Translations under genes and position numbers: made by a program
Notes under the pieces: generated by a model
What the model was told of the DNA's origin: nothing
The model's input: only the letters and a program-made list of their open reading frames with translations
Databases searched by the model: none
Shown here: in pieces, positions 7,258-14,190 of the stretch
Layout of the letters: every line of letters begins with the position of its first letter
Position numbering within the stretch: position 1 is the stretch's first letter
Assembly (NCBI RefSeq): GCF_022024055.1
Contig: NZ_CP091788.1
Coordinates: forward strand, 868,001-932,000
From: Prevotella sp. E2-28
Lineage (GTDB): Bacteria; Bacteroidota; Bacteroidia; Bacteroidales; Bacteroidaceae
Length of the DNA stretch: 64,000 nucleotides
Direction: 5' to 3'

Positions 7258-7529
7258 AATCAAGTAACGCCGATACGTCGTTAAAACGATGCTTGCCTAT
7301 CACGGCTTGATTCCCTGAGCGCAGGGTGGCGGTATGATTTTAGTGGAAAAATATAACAAGCGTTTGCTGTTATTCGGAATTGCTTCAAGAACCTGAGAAA
7401 TTCAAAAAGTCCAAACCGAAGAATAAGTTGCAAGCGCCTATGCGTTAAGCATGGGCGTGACTTATCCGGTTTGGTAGGCAATTCTCAGGGCCGTTGAAGC
7501 ATGGATGATGAACGTCCGTGCTTTTTTTT
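7258..7529 (+). ncRNA. Structured RNA / leader of unknown family, copy 1
   Basis: Fills most of the 459-base gap before the methylase gene. Stem P1: AATCAAG (7258-7264) with CTTGATT (7306-7312). Inside it is hairpin CGTCGT-TAAA-ACGATG (7276-7291). Next is hairpin CCCTG-AGCG-CAGGG (7313-7326). CGCC (7268-7271) can pair with GGCG (7328-7331) as a pseudoknot. Then TGGCGGTATGATTTTAG is shared with copy 2. A variable long hairpin follows (7392-7489): CCTGAGAA/TTCTCAGG, CCAAACCG/CGGTTTGG, ATAAGT/ACTTAT, GCGCCTATGC/GCATGGGCGT, loop GTTAA. The end is AGCATGGA/TCCGTGCT (7498-7522) plus seven more T. No promoter is seen between this terminator and the ATG at 7581, so it may act as an attenuating leader. 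Confidence 0.75.
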
Positions 7530-7580
7530 GCGCCCTTTTGCCTACCTCCGAAGATAAGCAATACGCATAATGCATAGCGT

Positions 7581-8693
7581 ATGGCACAGAAGAATCTGAG
7601 TGCTGCAAAGACAGCTAAGAAGGATGAGTTCTATACTCAGCTAACAGACATTGAAAGGGAATTACAACACTACTGGCCTCATTTCCGTGATAAGGTTGTG
7701 CTGTGTAATTGTGATGACCCTTACGAAAGTAATTTCTTTAAGTATTTCGCTCTTCGCTTCAATCAATTAGGATTGAAGAAGTTGATTTGTACCTGTTATA
7801 ATGGCTCACCTGTACAAGGCAATGAGCTGATGATTGACTTTGGTGATTTTACGGATGAACCCAAGAAGATTGCCTATAAGGTAGGGATTACAGAAGTGAA
7901 AGATCTTAATGGAGATGGAGCTGTTGACCTTTCTGATGTTCAATACTTATTGAAAAATGACAAGAATGTTTGTTCTATTCTAAGAACTGGCGACTTCAGA
8001 GACCCTGAGTGCATTGCATTATTGAAACAAGCAGATATTGTAGTTACCAATCCGCCTTTTTCATTGTTTAGAGAATATATCGGGCAATTAATGAAGTACG
8101 AGAAGAAATTCTTGATAGTAGGACATCAAAACTCTATTACCTATAGAGAAGTTTTCCCTCTTATAAAAGAGAATAAAGTATGGCTCGGATATGGATTTAA
8201 AGGTGGAGCAGCACATTTCTATTCTCCTTATGAAGATACAGCAACTGCTGGTGACCACAAAAAAGATATGATTCGCGTGTCAGGTGTGAATTGGTTTACT
8301 AATCTTGAAATTCCCAAACGAAACGAGGATTTGGATTTGGTTTGCCATTATTCTCAAGATGAATATCCTACTTATCACAATTATAATGCAATAAATGTAA
8401 ACAAGACGTCGGATATTCCATATGATTATGAAGGCATTATAGGAGTTCCTATCACATTCTTAGATAAATATAACCCAGAGCAATTCGAAATAATCTGGCG
8501 TGGTGGGGACATTGAATGGGCAGAGAAAGAATGCTCTTTCTATACACCTCCTTCAAAAGAAGATGCAGAGAAATTTAAGAAACAAGATAAAACATGGAGA
8601 ATACAGAATCCGTATCTTATAGATGGACAAGGTAATGCAAAAGTTGTTTATCAAAGAATCTTTATTCGTAACAAACATCCTCAAAAGCTATGA
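7581..8693 (+). CDS. EcoRI-family adenine-specific DNA methyltransferase
   Basis: 370 residues. The family signature start (QKNLSAAKTAKKDEFYTQL) and CNCDDPYESNFFKYF are visible. The catalytic motif IV is NPPF in VVTNPPFSLFREY, around residues 155-167. It should methylate adenine in a specific DNA sequence, protecting host DNA. A segment DLNGDGAVDLSDV (about residues 113-125) looks like an EF-hand/dockerin loop, but I believe it is a normal part of this methylase family. The next gene, a DUF262-HNH protein, overlaps it by four bases, implying translational coupling and a functional pair. The upstream gap holds the structured RNA and no own promoter. Recognition site unknown. Confidence 0.85.
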   Translation: MAQKNLSAAKTAKKDEFYTQLTDIERELQHYWPHFRDKVVLCNCDDPYESNFFKYFALRFNQLGLKKLICTCYNGSPVQGNELMIDFGDFTDEPKKIAYKVGITEVKDLNGDGAVDLSDVQYLLKNDKNVCSILRTGDFRDPECIALLKQADIVVTNPPFSLFREYIGQLMKYEKKFLIVGHQNSITYREVFPLIKENKVWLGYGFKGGAAHFYSPYEDTATAGDHKKDMIRVSGVNWFTNLEIPKRNEDLDLVCHYSQDEYPTYHNYNAINVNKTSDIPYDYEGIIGVPITFLDKYNPEQFEIIWRGGDIEWAEKECSFYTPPSKEDAEKFKKQDKTWRIQNPYLIDGQGNAKVVYQRIFIRNKHPQKL

Positions 8694-9814
8694 TGACAAT
8701 AAGACAAATAGAAGTAACCGTTGGCGATATTACCAAGGGTTATGTGAATAACGACGAACTGGGCGTTCGTGGATATGATGGCCTGCTGGATATTCGCCCA
8801 CCGTATCAGCGTGAGTTTATCTATAACGAGAAGGAACAGCAAGCTGTGATACATACCGTTTTGCAAGGCTATCCTTTGAATGTGATGTACTGGGTGAAAC
8901 GTAGTGAGGATGCAGAATGCCCTTATGAGGTGATGGATGGACAACAGCGAACACTCTCGCTTTGCGAATATGTGGCAGGTAAGTTCTCATACGATTTTAA
9001 GAACTTCTTCAATCAGCCAGAGGATATTCAGAAGCGAATCCTTAACTATCCGCTGACTATCTATGTTTGCGAGGGTGAGGCTTCGGAGAAACTGGAGTGG
9101 TTTAAGACGATCAACATAGCAGGTAAACCTCTGAACGACCAGGAAATCAATAACGCCATCTATGCAGGTCCTTTTGTAAGCGATGCCAAGCGTCATTTCT
9201 CGAAATCGAATAGTGGTGCTGCTCGTTTGGGTAAAGACCTTGTTAATGGTACGCCCATTCGTCAGGACTTTCTGAAAGTTGCTTTGGAATGGATTGCTGA
9301 TCATGAAACACGAAATGGTCATCGACAGACGGTTGTAGGATATATGGCTGCCCATCAGCACGACCCTAATGCCAATAACCTGTGGTCTTATTTCCAGACA
9401 GTACTTAACTGGGCTATCACCAACTTCGACATGAAGAAGTTCAAGAAGATTATGAAGGGGCTTGATTGGGCTTGGCTGTATGATAAATATGGCTCAGAAA
9501 CGCTTGATACTGCTATTCTTGCTAAACGCATCTCAGAGTTGATGCGCGATAGTGAGATACAGAAGTCATCGGGTATCATTCCCTATGTGCTGACAGGCGA
9601 TGAGCACTATCTTGACTTGCGTGCATTCCCAGAGGATATTAAGTTGGCTGTATGGGAGAAGCAGAATCATATCTGTCCCATCTGTGGCAAAGAGTTTGAC
9701 TTCGAATTCATGGAAGGTGACCATATCACACCTTGGAGAGACGGAGGCCGCACAGTAGCAGAGAACTGTCAGATGCTATGCAGGGAGTGTAATAGAAGAA
9801 AGGGAAGTAAATAA
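8690..9814 (+). CDS. DUF262 (GmrSD-like) protein with C-terminal HNH nuclease domain
   Basis: 374 residues, ATG overlapping the methylase stop (ATGA). The N-terminal DUF262/GmrS-like domain has the hallmark DGQQRTLSL near residue 85 and RPPYQREFIYN near residue 37, a ParB-like fold that in GmrSD-type enzymes binds nucleotides and controls cleavage. The last ~50 residues form an HNH zinc nuclease: CPICGKEF, GDHITPW, GGRT..NCQMLCRECNRRKG. It is probably the restriction partner of the methylase. A single DUF262-HNH polypeptide beside an EcoRI-type methylase suggests a methylation-sensitive or methylation-protected restriction system rather than a pure type IV enzyme. Cleavage specificity cannot be read. 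Confidence 0.8.
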   Translation: MMTIRQIEVTVGDITKGYVNNDELGVRGYDGLLDIRPPYQREFIYNEKEQQAVIHTVLQGYPLNVMYWVKRSEDAECPYEVMDGQQRTLSLCEYVAGKFSYDFKNFFNQPEDIQKRILNYPLTIYVCEGEASEKLEWFKTINIAGKPLNDQEINNAIYAGPFVSDAKRHFSKSNSGAARLGKDLVNGTPIRQDFLKVALEWIADHETRNGHRQTVVGYMAAHQHDPNANNLWSYFQTVLNWAITNFDMKKFKKIMKGLDWAWLYDKYGSETLDTAILAKRISELMRDSEIQKSSGIIPYVLTGDEHYLDLRAFPEDIKLAVWEKQNHICPICGKEFDFEFMEGDHITPWRDGGRTVAENCQMLCRECNRRKGSK

Positions 9815-9916
9815 CCCCCAAATGAGTATTTATGAACGGTCTTTATTTCTAAAGCGTGCCACTAGGGACAGGCATCTGTCTTGCAAGTGATGTCTGACGT
9901 AAGAAGCCTTAAAGAT

Positions 9917-9951
9917 AACTTTCCGTTCATTGTTGGATGGAAAGTTTTTTT
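9917..9951 (+). terminator. Terminator after the DUF262-HNH gene
   Basis: AACTTTCC (9917-9924) pairs with GGAAAGTT (9939-9946), followed by a T run to 9951. It closes accessory copy 1. The remaining gap to 10107 contains only the trmO promoter and a long leader. Confidence 0.85.
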
Positions 9952-10001
9952 GTTTCAGAAGAAAAAACGTAATAGGAGTAATGGCTTTCACGAAAAAGTG
10001 G

Positions 10002-10009
10002 TACCTTTG
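10002..10009 (+). promoter_or_regulatory. -7 promoter box of trmO
   Basis: TACCTTTG followed by CAG. The predicted leader before the ATG at 10108 is about 95 bases, with no clear conserved structure. Confidence 0.65.
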
Positions 10010-10107
10010 CAGCGGATCTGGCTAATGTTACGCTGAATGATGAGCGGGAATCATGTGGGCAGGTCTTTGATTCGGTCAGACGAGATATATAATCAAAAGT
10101 AATTTGT

Positions 10108-10782
10108 ATGAACATCACACCGATAGCATATTTTCACTCGCCGCTGACATCGAAGTTCGGCATTCCGCGACAGAGCGGGGTGGCGGATGAACTGGTGGGG
10201 ACCATCGTCTTAGAACCAGAATTCAGACGCGAGGAGGCCGTGCGCGGTCTTGAGGCGTTTGATTACTTGTGGCTCATCTGGGAATTCTCTGCTAATCCGC
10301 ATGAGCAGCTGGGCTTAACCGTTCGTCCGCCCCGACTTGGGGGCAACGAGCGAATTGGCGTCTTTGCCTCGCGCTCTCCGTTCCGCCCTAATCGTTTGGG
10401 GCTCTCGTGCGTACGTATAGAAAAGGTGGAGATAGGTGCTGACGGACCAGTGATTCATGTAAAGGGTGCCGACCTGATGGATGGAACGCCTATCTATGAC
10501 ATCAAACCTTACGTGGCTTATGCCGATAGTCATCCTGAGGCACGAAGCGGATTTGTGGATAAGACGGAGTGGAAGCCCCTGCAGGTAGTTATTCCGCAGG
10601 AAATAAGCTGTCTTTTTTCAGAAGAGGAACTGACAGGCCTGAAGCAAGTTCTCTCACAAGACCCACGTCCCCGCTATCATGATGATGCTGAGCGCGTGTA
10701 CGGTATGCCGTTTGCAGGTCGTGATGTGCGCTTCCGTGTAGGCGATGGCGTGGTGACCATCGTCGAGGCTAATCGAATCTGA
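10108..10782 (+). CDS. trmO: tRNA (N6-threonylcarbamoyladenosine-37) N6-methyltransferase
   Basis: 224 residues, the size of TrmO/YaeB (TsaA-like) proteins. It methylates t6A37 to m6t6A in some ANN-decoding tRNAs using S-adenosylmethionine. Family features: ITPIAYFHSPL at the start, FGIPRQSG, FDYLWLIWEFS, and the cofactor/active-site block VFASRSPFRPNRLGLS (about residues 89-104), then KGADLMDGTPIYDIKPY. Its last 14 bases overlap the convergent DUF4230 gene. It is a core gene immediately right of the accessory element. Confidence 0.9.
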   Translation: MNITPIAYFHSPLTSKFGIPRQSGVADELVGTIVLEPEFRREEAVRGLEAFDYLWLIWEFSANPHEQLGLTVRPPRLGGNERIGVFASRSPFRPNRLGLSCVRIEKVEIGADGPVIHVKGADLMDGTPIYDIKPYVAYADSHPEARSGFVDKTEWKPLQVVIPQEISCLFSEEELTGLKQVLSQDPRPRYHDDAERVYGMPFAGRDVRFRVGDGVVTIVEANRI

Positions 10783-11383
10783 TACTTACTTTCTCGAAAC
10801 CCATGTTCATGAGCAGGCGGCGTATCTGAGTTTCCGCCAGTTTCTGCGTGCCCTCCAGTGTGGCAGGCGTGATGCAGCGCGCTTTCATCTTATGGCGGGC
10901 TCGCTCATAGAGTGCCTGTCGGTCTTTGTTTGACCAAGAGCCCGACTCATGGAATGACTTCGTGCGGGCTTCGTCAATGAAATGGTCGTCAAGCAGGGTG
11001 ACGGCAGGCAGTTGTACTGCCAGTGAATCCTCATGCTTTGAGATACGCTGGGCGTCAAAGTCGCTCAGGTCTATTCCCAAACGCAGCGTGCCGTAATAGA
11101 TGCGCACCAGGTGGTCGTCAGAGAAGAATCCCTTGCGAATCGTATCTACCAGCTCCTCGTCGTTAATGCTCATAAACTCCCACTGGCCTATGCGGCGTAT
11201 GCTCTCTATCTGCGAGGGCGTCATGATAACCTCGGAGGTGTCTTCTGACTGCATACCAGGCAACCGGTCGGATATCTTATCGATGAAGAAAAGACCGATG
11301 AGGCCGACGATAAAGATGAAAACGAGCACGATGGCAGCAAAGCCACCGCAGGTGAAGAGTAGTTTTTTGTTATGCTGATCCAT
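10769..11383 (-). CDS. DUF4230 membrane-anchored protein
   Basis: 204 residues. One strong transmembrane segment (about residues 8-32, FAAIVLVFIFIVGLIGLFF) anchors the protein; the rest is a DUF4230 domain beginning near MTPSQIESIRRIGQWEF and carrying LRLGIDLSDF. Function is unknown; DUF4230 proteins are small envelope proteins. The second DUF4230 gene lies four bases upstream on the same strand, so the two form an operon and probably act together. The C-terminal codons overlap trmO from the opposite strand by 14 bases. Confidence 0.75.
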   Translation of the reverse strand: MDQHNKKLLFTCGGFAAIVLVFIFIVGLIGLFFIDKISDRLPGMQSEDTSEVIMTPSQIESIRRIGQWEFMSINDEELVDTIRKGFFSDDHLVRIYYGTLRLGIDLSDFDAQRISKHEDSLAVQLPAVTLLDDHFIDEARTKSFHESGSWSNKDRQALYERARHKMKARCITPATLEGTQKLAETQIRRLLMNMGFEKVSIRFD

Positions 11384-11387
11384 AGTG

Positions 11388-12038
11388 CTATTCCATTCTG
11401 CGAATTAAGTCATGCGGGGTGTAGTCAGTGCGGAACTGGATGACGATATCCTGTTCGCGGAAGCCCATCTGAGTGATGATAGGCACCAGTATACGTACGG
11501 CATTCTCACGTGCCGTCTGTTCTATGCCCAGGTCGGGAATCTCGTTGATGATAGCCTTGCGTCCCTGAGCCTCGAAGGCCGCCATCTCCTGATCCGTGAA
11601 ATCATCGCGGAAGCCCGTTACGAACTCCTTGATATTTTCATGGTCTATCTTTGTGCTGGTCATCATAATCTCAGGGTCGGGTAGGGTGATAGTAATCTTC
11701 TCGCCCTGTCGCTCTATGTTGCGAGCCTTGAGCTGACTCATGTCGATATACCCTTTCAGCGTGGCATCCATGGGGATGATAATCTTGCGGTCGCCAAAGA
11801 TGTCGAGACCGAAAGAGATACCAAACCCGCTGACCTGCCTATTTGATTCACAAGAGATGAGCTTGTGGATACGATATTCCGTGGTGTATAGTCGTGAGCA
11901 CCGTTGAATCTGCGACACCAGTAGCGGAATGCTGTCAATAGCGGGCTCTTCTTGGTTCTCAGCCTTCTCACCCCCGCCACAACCTGTTGTCAGGAGCATC
12001 AGCAGGCATGTCAGTATCAATCCTATAGACTTCTTCAT
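11388..12038 (-). CDS. DUF4230 lipoprotein
   Basis: Start taken at ATG 12038 (MKKSIGLILTCLLMLLTTGCGGG), which gives a clean lipoprotein signal peptide with lipobox Cys at about residue 20; a further-upstream ATG would put a polar stretch before it. The mature part is a DUF4230 domain (YTTEYRIHKLI near the start, FGISFGLDIFGDRKIIIP, ITITLPDPEI). It is the first gene of a two-gene operon with the membrane-anchored DUF4230 protein. The two share the DUF4230 fold but use different anchors, inner-membrane helix versus lipid. Function unknown. Confidence 0.75.
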   Translation of the reverse strand: MKKSIGLILTCLLMLLTTGCGGGEKAENQEEPAIDSIPLLVSQIQRCSRLYTTEYRIHKLISCESNRQVSGFGISFGLDIFGDRKIIIPMDATLKGYIDMSQLKARNIERQGEKITITLPDPEIMMTSTKIDHENIKEFVTGFRDDFTDQEMAAFEAQGRKAIINEIPDLGIEQTARENAVRILVPIITQMGFREQDIVIQFRTDYTPHDLIRRME

Positions 12039-12208
12039 AACTGATGTATCTTTTCTGAATTGCAAAAATACAAAAAAAAGAGAATAAAAATAATAAAATG
12101 AAATTTTTTTTGCTTCTTCATTAAACTTTCTGATTTACAATGCGTCATAATGATAGTTGCAACTCAAAAAAACATAACTAGAAGTTCAATTCGATAAGAA
12201 AACTAAAA

Positions 12209-12715
12209 ATGAAAAAGATTGTATTAACAATGATAGCTGCAATGGCTATGAGCCTTAGCGCTATGGCACAGGACGCACCTCAGGAGCGTCGCCAGTTTAA
12301 TCCAGAGCAGATGGTAAAGATGCGCACGGATGCAGCAGTCCAGAAATACGGACTGAATGAAGAGCAGGCAAAGAAACTGCTGGATTTGAATACCCGCTTC
12401 GTCGGCAAGATGGGACCGGGTATGGGAGGCCCAAGAGGACCACGCAATGGCGGCCCGCGTATGCAGGGTGATAGAAACGACCGCCCACAGAGACCTGACA
12501 GTTTGAGAGCAAACGGACAGCGCAATGGCGGCCCACGTGGCAACTTCGGAGGCAGATTCAACCGCGAGGAGATGCAAAAGAACATGGAGGCTTACAACAA
12601 TGAGTTGAAGACCATCCTGACATCCGAGCAGTTTGAGGCTTACCAGAAGGATGAACAAGAACGTCGTCAGCACCGCAACGGCCCCCACATGGAACGACCC
12701 ACACAGAGACAATGA
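12209..12715 (+). CDS. DUF4890-type periplasmic protein rich in Gly, Pro and Arg
   Basis: 168 residues. A cleavable signal peptide (MKKIVLTMIAAMAMSLSAMAQ) is followed by RQFNPEQMVKMRTDAAVQKYGLNEEQAKKLLDLN, resembling the Spy/CpxP-like helical pattern of DUF4890 proteins. A central low-complexity part repeats GGPR and NGGPR. The end, NNELKTILTSEQFEAYQKDEQER, is again Spy-like. Likely a periplasmic stress or chaperone-like protein, by analogy only. The strong G/C bias of the middle produces long open frames on the other strand that I consider spurious. The 143 bases upstream are A/T rich, with no perfect -7 box. Confidence 0.7.
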   Translation: MKKIVLTMIAAMAMSLSAMAQDAPQERRQFNPEQMVKMRTDAAVQKYGLNEEQAKKLLDLNTRFVGKMGPGMGGPRGPRNGGPRMQGDRNDRPQRPDSLRANGQRNGGPRGNFGGRFNREEMQKNMEAYNNELKTILTSEQFEAYQKDEQERRQHRNGPHMERPTQRQ

Positions 12716-12772
12716 TAATAAATGATTTTTTCATAGTGATTAGGTAAATTAGTTTTTCAGTGATAACAATGG

Positions 12773-12803
12773 CGCCCACTTCAAAAATAGTGGGCGTTTT
12801 TTT
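12773..12803 (+). terminator. Terminator after the DUF4890 gene
   Basis: CGCCCACT (12773-12780) and AGTGGGCG (12789-12796) form a perfect stem, followed by seven T. The T run doubles as part of the -33 region of the next promoter. Confidence 0.9.
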
Positions 12804-12833
12804 GTGCCGTCTCGTTTTTTTTCTGTAATTTTG
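12801..12833 (+). promoter_or_regulatory. Promoter of the DUF4738 lipoprotein gene
   Basis: TTTG at 12801-12804 and TAATTTTG at 12826-12833, with 21 bases between. It overlaps the preceding terminator. The ATG at 12843 is only 9 bases after the -7 box. Confidence 0.7.
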
Positions 12834-12842
12834 CCGAAAATT

Positions 12843-13421
12843 ATGAATATGAAGCACCTATTTCCTTTAATTTTAGTTGCGGGCCTCGTGGTATTCGGCG
12901 CCTGCAAGGAGAAGAAAGAGTCAACGGATATCATCACCACGAAGTACGTGCCCAAGAAGCCGCAGCCACCTATCGCTATGCCTTCTGAGACAATTACTAA
13001 GAACGTGACGTGGCAGGATAAGCCATATACAGTAGTTATCACTCGTCAGGCATCCGACAGCTTGTTGCAGGTGAAGGACGAGAATGGTCAGCCTTATATT
13101 GACAACCGTGTAGAGATTGTGGTGACACGCGCTGATGGCAGTGTGTTCTTCAAGAAGGTATTTACAAAGGCATCATTCAATGCTTATATTGATGAGTCGT
13201 TCCGCAAGAATGGTATCTTGGCGGGCATTCAGTATGACGAGATTGACAGTAAGGGCATGGAGTTCTCAGTTGTTGTTGGCCTGCCCGATGCTCTTGACGA
13301 TGTGTTTGTGCCGTTGGAGCTGGTGGTTGACCGTTTCGCTAATATCGCTATCAGTCGTGATGACGATATGGATATGCGCGGCAACGACGATGACGATGAT
13401 TATGATGATGACGGCGTATAA
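12843..13421 (+). CDS. DUF4738-type lipoprotein with acidic tail
   Basis: Start taken at ATG 12843 (MNMKHLFPLILVAGLVVFGACKEKK), which follows the -7 box closely; the lipobox Cys is at about residue 21. The body (ITKNVTWQDKPYTVVITRQASD, FFKKVFTKASF) matches the DUF4738 family of Bacteroidota lipoproteins of unknown function. The C-terminus is a highly acidic stretch of Asp residues (NDDDDDYDDD), which could bind cations or be a flexible tail. It stands alone between a terminator and a convergent phosphatase gene. Confidence 0.75.
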   Translation: MNMKHLFPLILVAGLVVFGACKEKKESTDIITTKYVPKKPQPPIAMPSETITKNVTWQDKPYTVVITRQASDSLLQVKDENGQPYIDNRVEIVVTRADGSVFFKKVFTKASFNAYIDESFRKNGILAGIQYDEIDSKGMEFSVVVGLPDALDDVFVPLELVVDRFANIAISRDDDMDMRGNDDDDDYDDDGV

Positions 13422-13434
13422 AAAACAAGTTTTT

Positions 13435-14163
13435 TTATCGACAGTCGCTTATTAACTCATGCCAGGCCTCCGCAAGGTCTGGCATTTTTGCATAGATATG
13501 GTTGGTGCCAGCATCAGCTAATACCTTATTGGGCAGTGGCCCTGTGTTCACGGCAATGGTAAAGATCTGTGCTGCCACGCCTGCCCTTACGCCCAGTGGT
13601 GCGTTCTCTACCACGAAAGCCTCCCAAGGTTTCAGGTCCCCGCATTTCTGCAACCCCATCAGGTATGGGTCGGGTGCTGGTTTTCCGTGCTTCACGTCGT
13701 AAGCCGTCACGATATGGTCTTCCGTCAGATACGCGCCAAAGTCCTTCAGCAGGCGGTTGATAAGTGGGCGTTGTCCGCTACCCGTCACCACGCCGATGGT
13801 CAGTCCGTCAGCATGAATCTGAGCCATCAGATCCAGTATGCCTGGCATGATGTGCGTCTCGGGCAGTGCGTGAAACTGGCGCGTCTTCTCGTCATACATC
13901 CTCTGAGCCTCGGGCTCGTCAATTTCGCGTCCCTGCTGCTTCTTCACCATCATGCGTATGGTGTCCACGCCGCGTGCCCCCTCTGTGGCATAGGCATCGT
14001 CCAGTGTCATGCGTATGCCGAATACCTCCATTGACCGTTGCCACGCAATGGCGTGGTTGGGCATCGAGTCATAGAGCACCCCGTCCATATCGAAAAGCAC
14101 GGCTTTGGGGCGAAGTGCCTCAAAACCGTGTTTCTCTAAGTATTTCAGGATATCTTTATTCAA
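13435..14163 (-). CDS. HAD-superfamily phosphatase, beta-phosphoglucomutase-like
   Basis: 242 residues. Motif I is DMDGVLYDS (about residues 25-33), with the nucleophilic and acid/base Asp; motif II is VVTGSG; the Lys motif is KHGKPAPDPY; and a degenerate motif IV is FVVENAPLGVRAGVAA. The cap domain fits the beta-phosphoglucomutase/sugar-phosphatase group. Substrate cannot be read. It lies 27 bases downstream of pgi on the same strand, separated by a TTTTACC word tract, so probably one operon and possibly a sugar-phosphate role. Confidence 0.8.
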   Translation of the reverse strand: MNKDILKYLEKHGFEALRPKAVLFDMDGVLYDSMPNHAIAWQRSMEVFGIRMTLDDAYATEGARGVDTIRMMVKKQQGREIDEPEAQRMYDEKTRQFHALPETHIMPGILDLMAQIHADGLTIGVVTGSGQRPLINRLLKDFGAYLTEDHIVTAYDVKHGKPAPDPYLMGLQKCGDLKPWEAFVVENAPLGVRAGVAAQIFTIAVNTGPLPNKVLADAGTNHIYAKMPDLAEAWHELISDCR

Positions 14164-14190
14164 TTTTACCCTTTTTACCTTTTACTTTTT

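Noticed and set aside
7258..7529. Retron msr-msd or IscB/TnpB-linked RNA
   Set aside because: The long hairpin recalls an msd arm, but no reverse transcriptase, IscB or TnpB gene is near either copy, and the RNA ends in a terminator rather than a pairing a1/a2 end.
7917..7960. Dockerin or EF-hand domain in the EcoRI-type methylase (DLNGDGAVDLSDV)
   Set aside because: Only one loop, inside the cytoplasmic methylase fold; I believe the sequence is usual in this family.
12224..12712. Three overlapping minus-strand ORFs opposite the DUF4890 gene
   Set aside because: Created by the G/C-rich GGPR repeats; the plus frame has a signal peptide, Spy-like motifs and a terminator.
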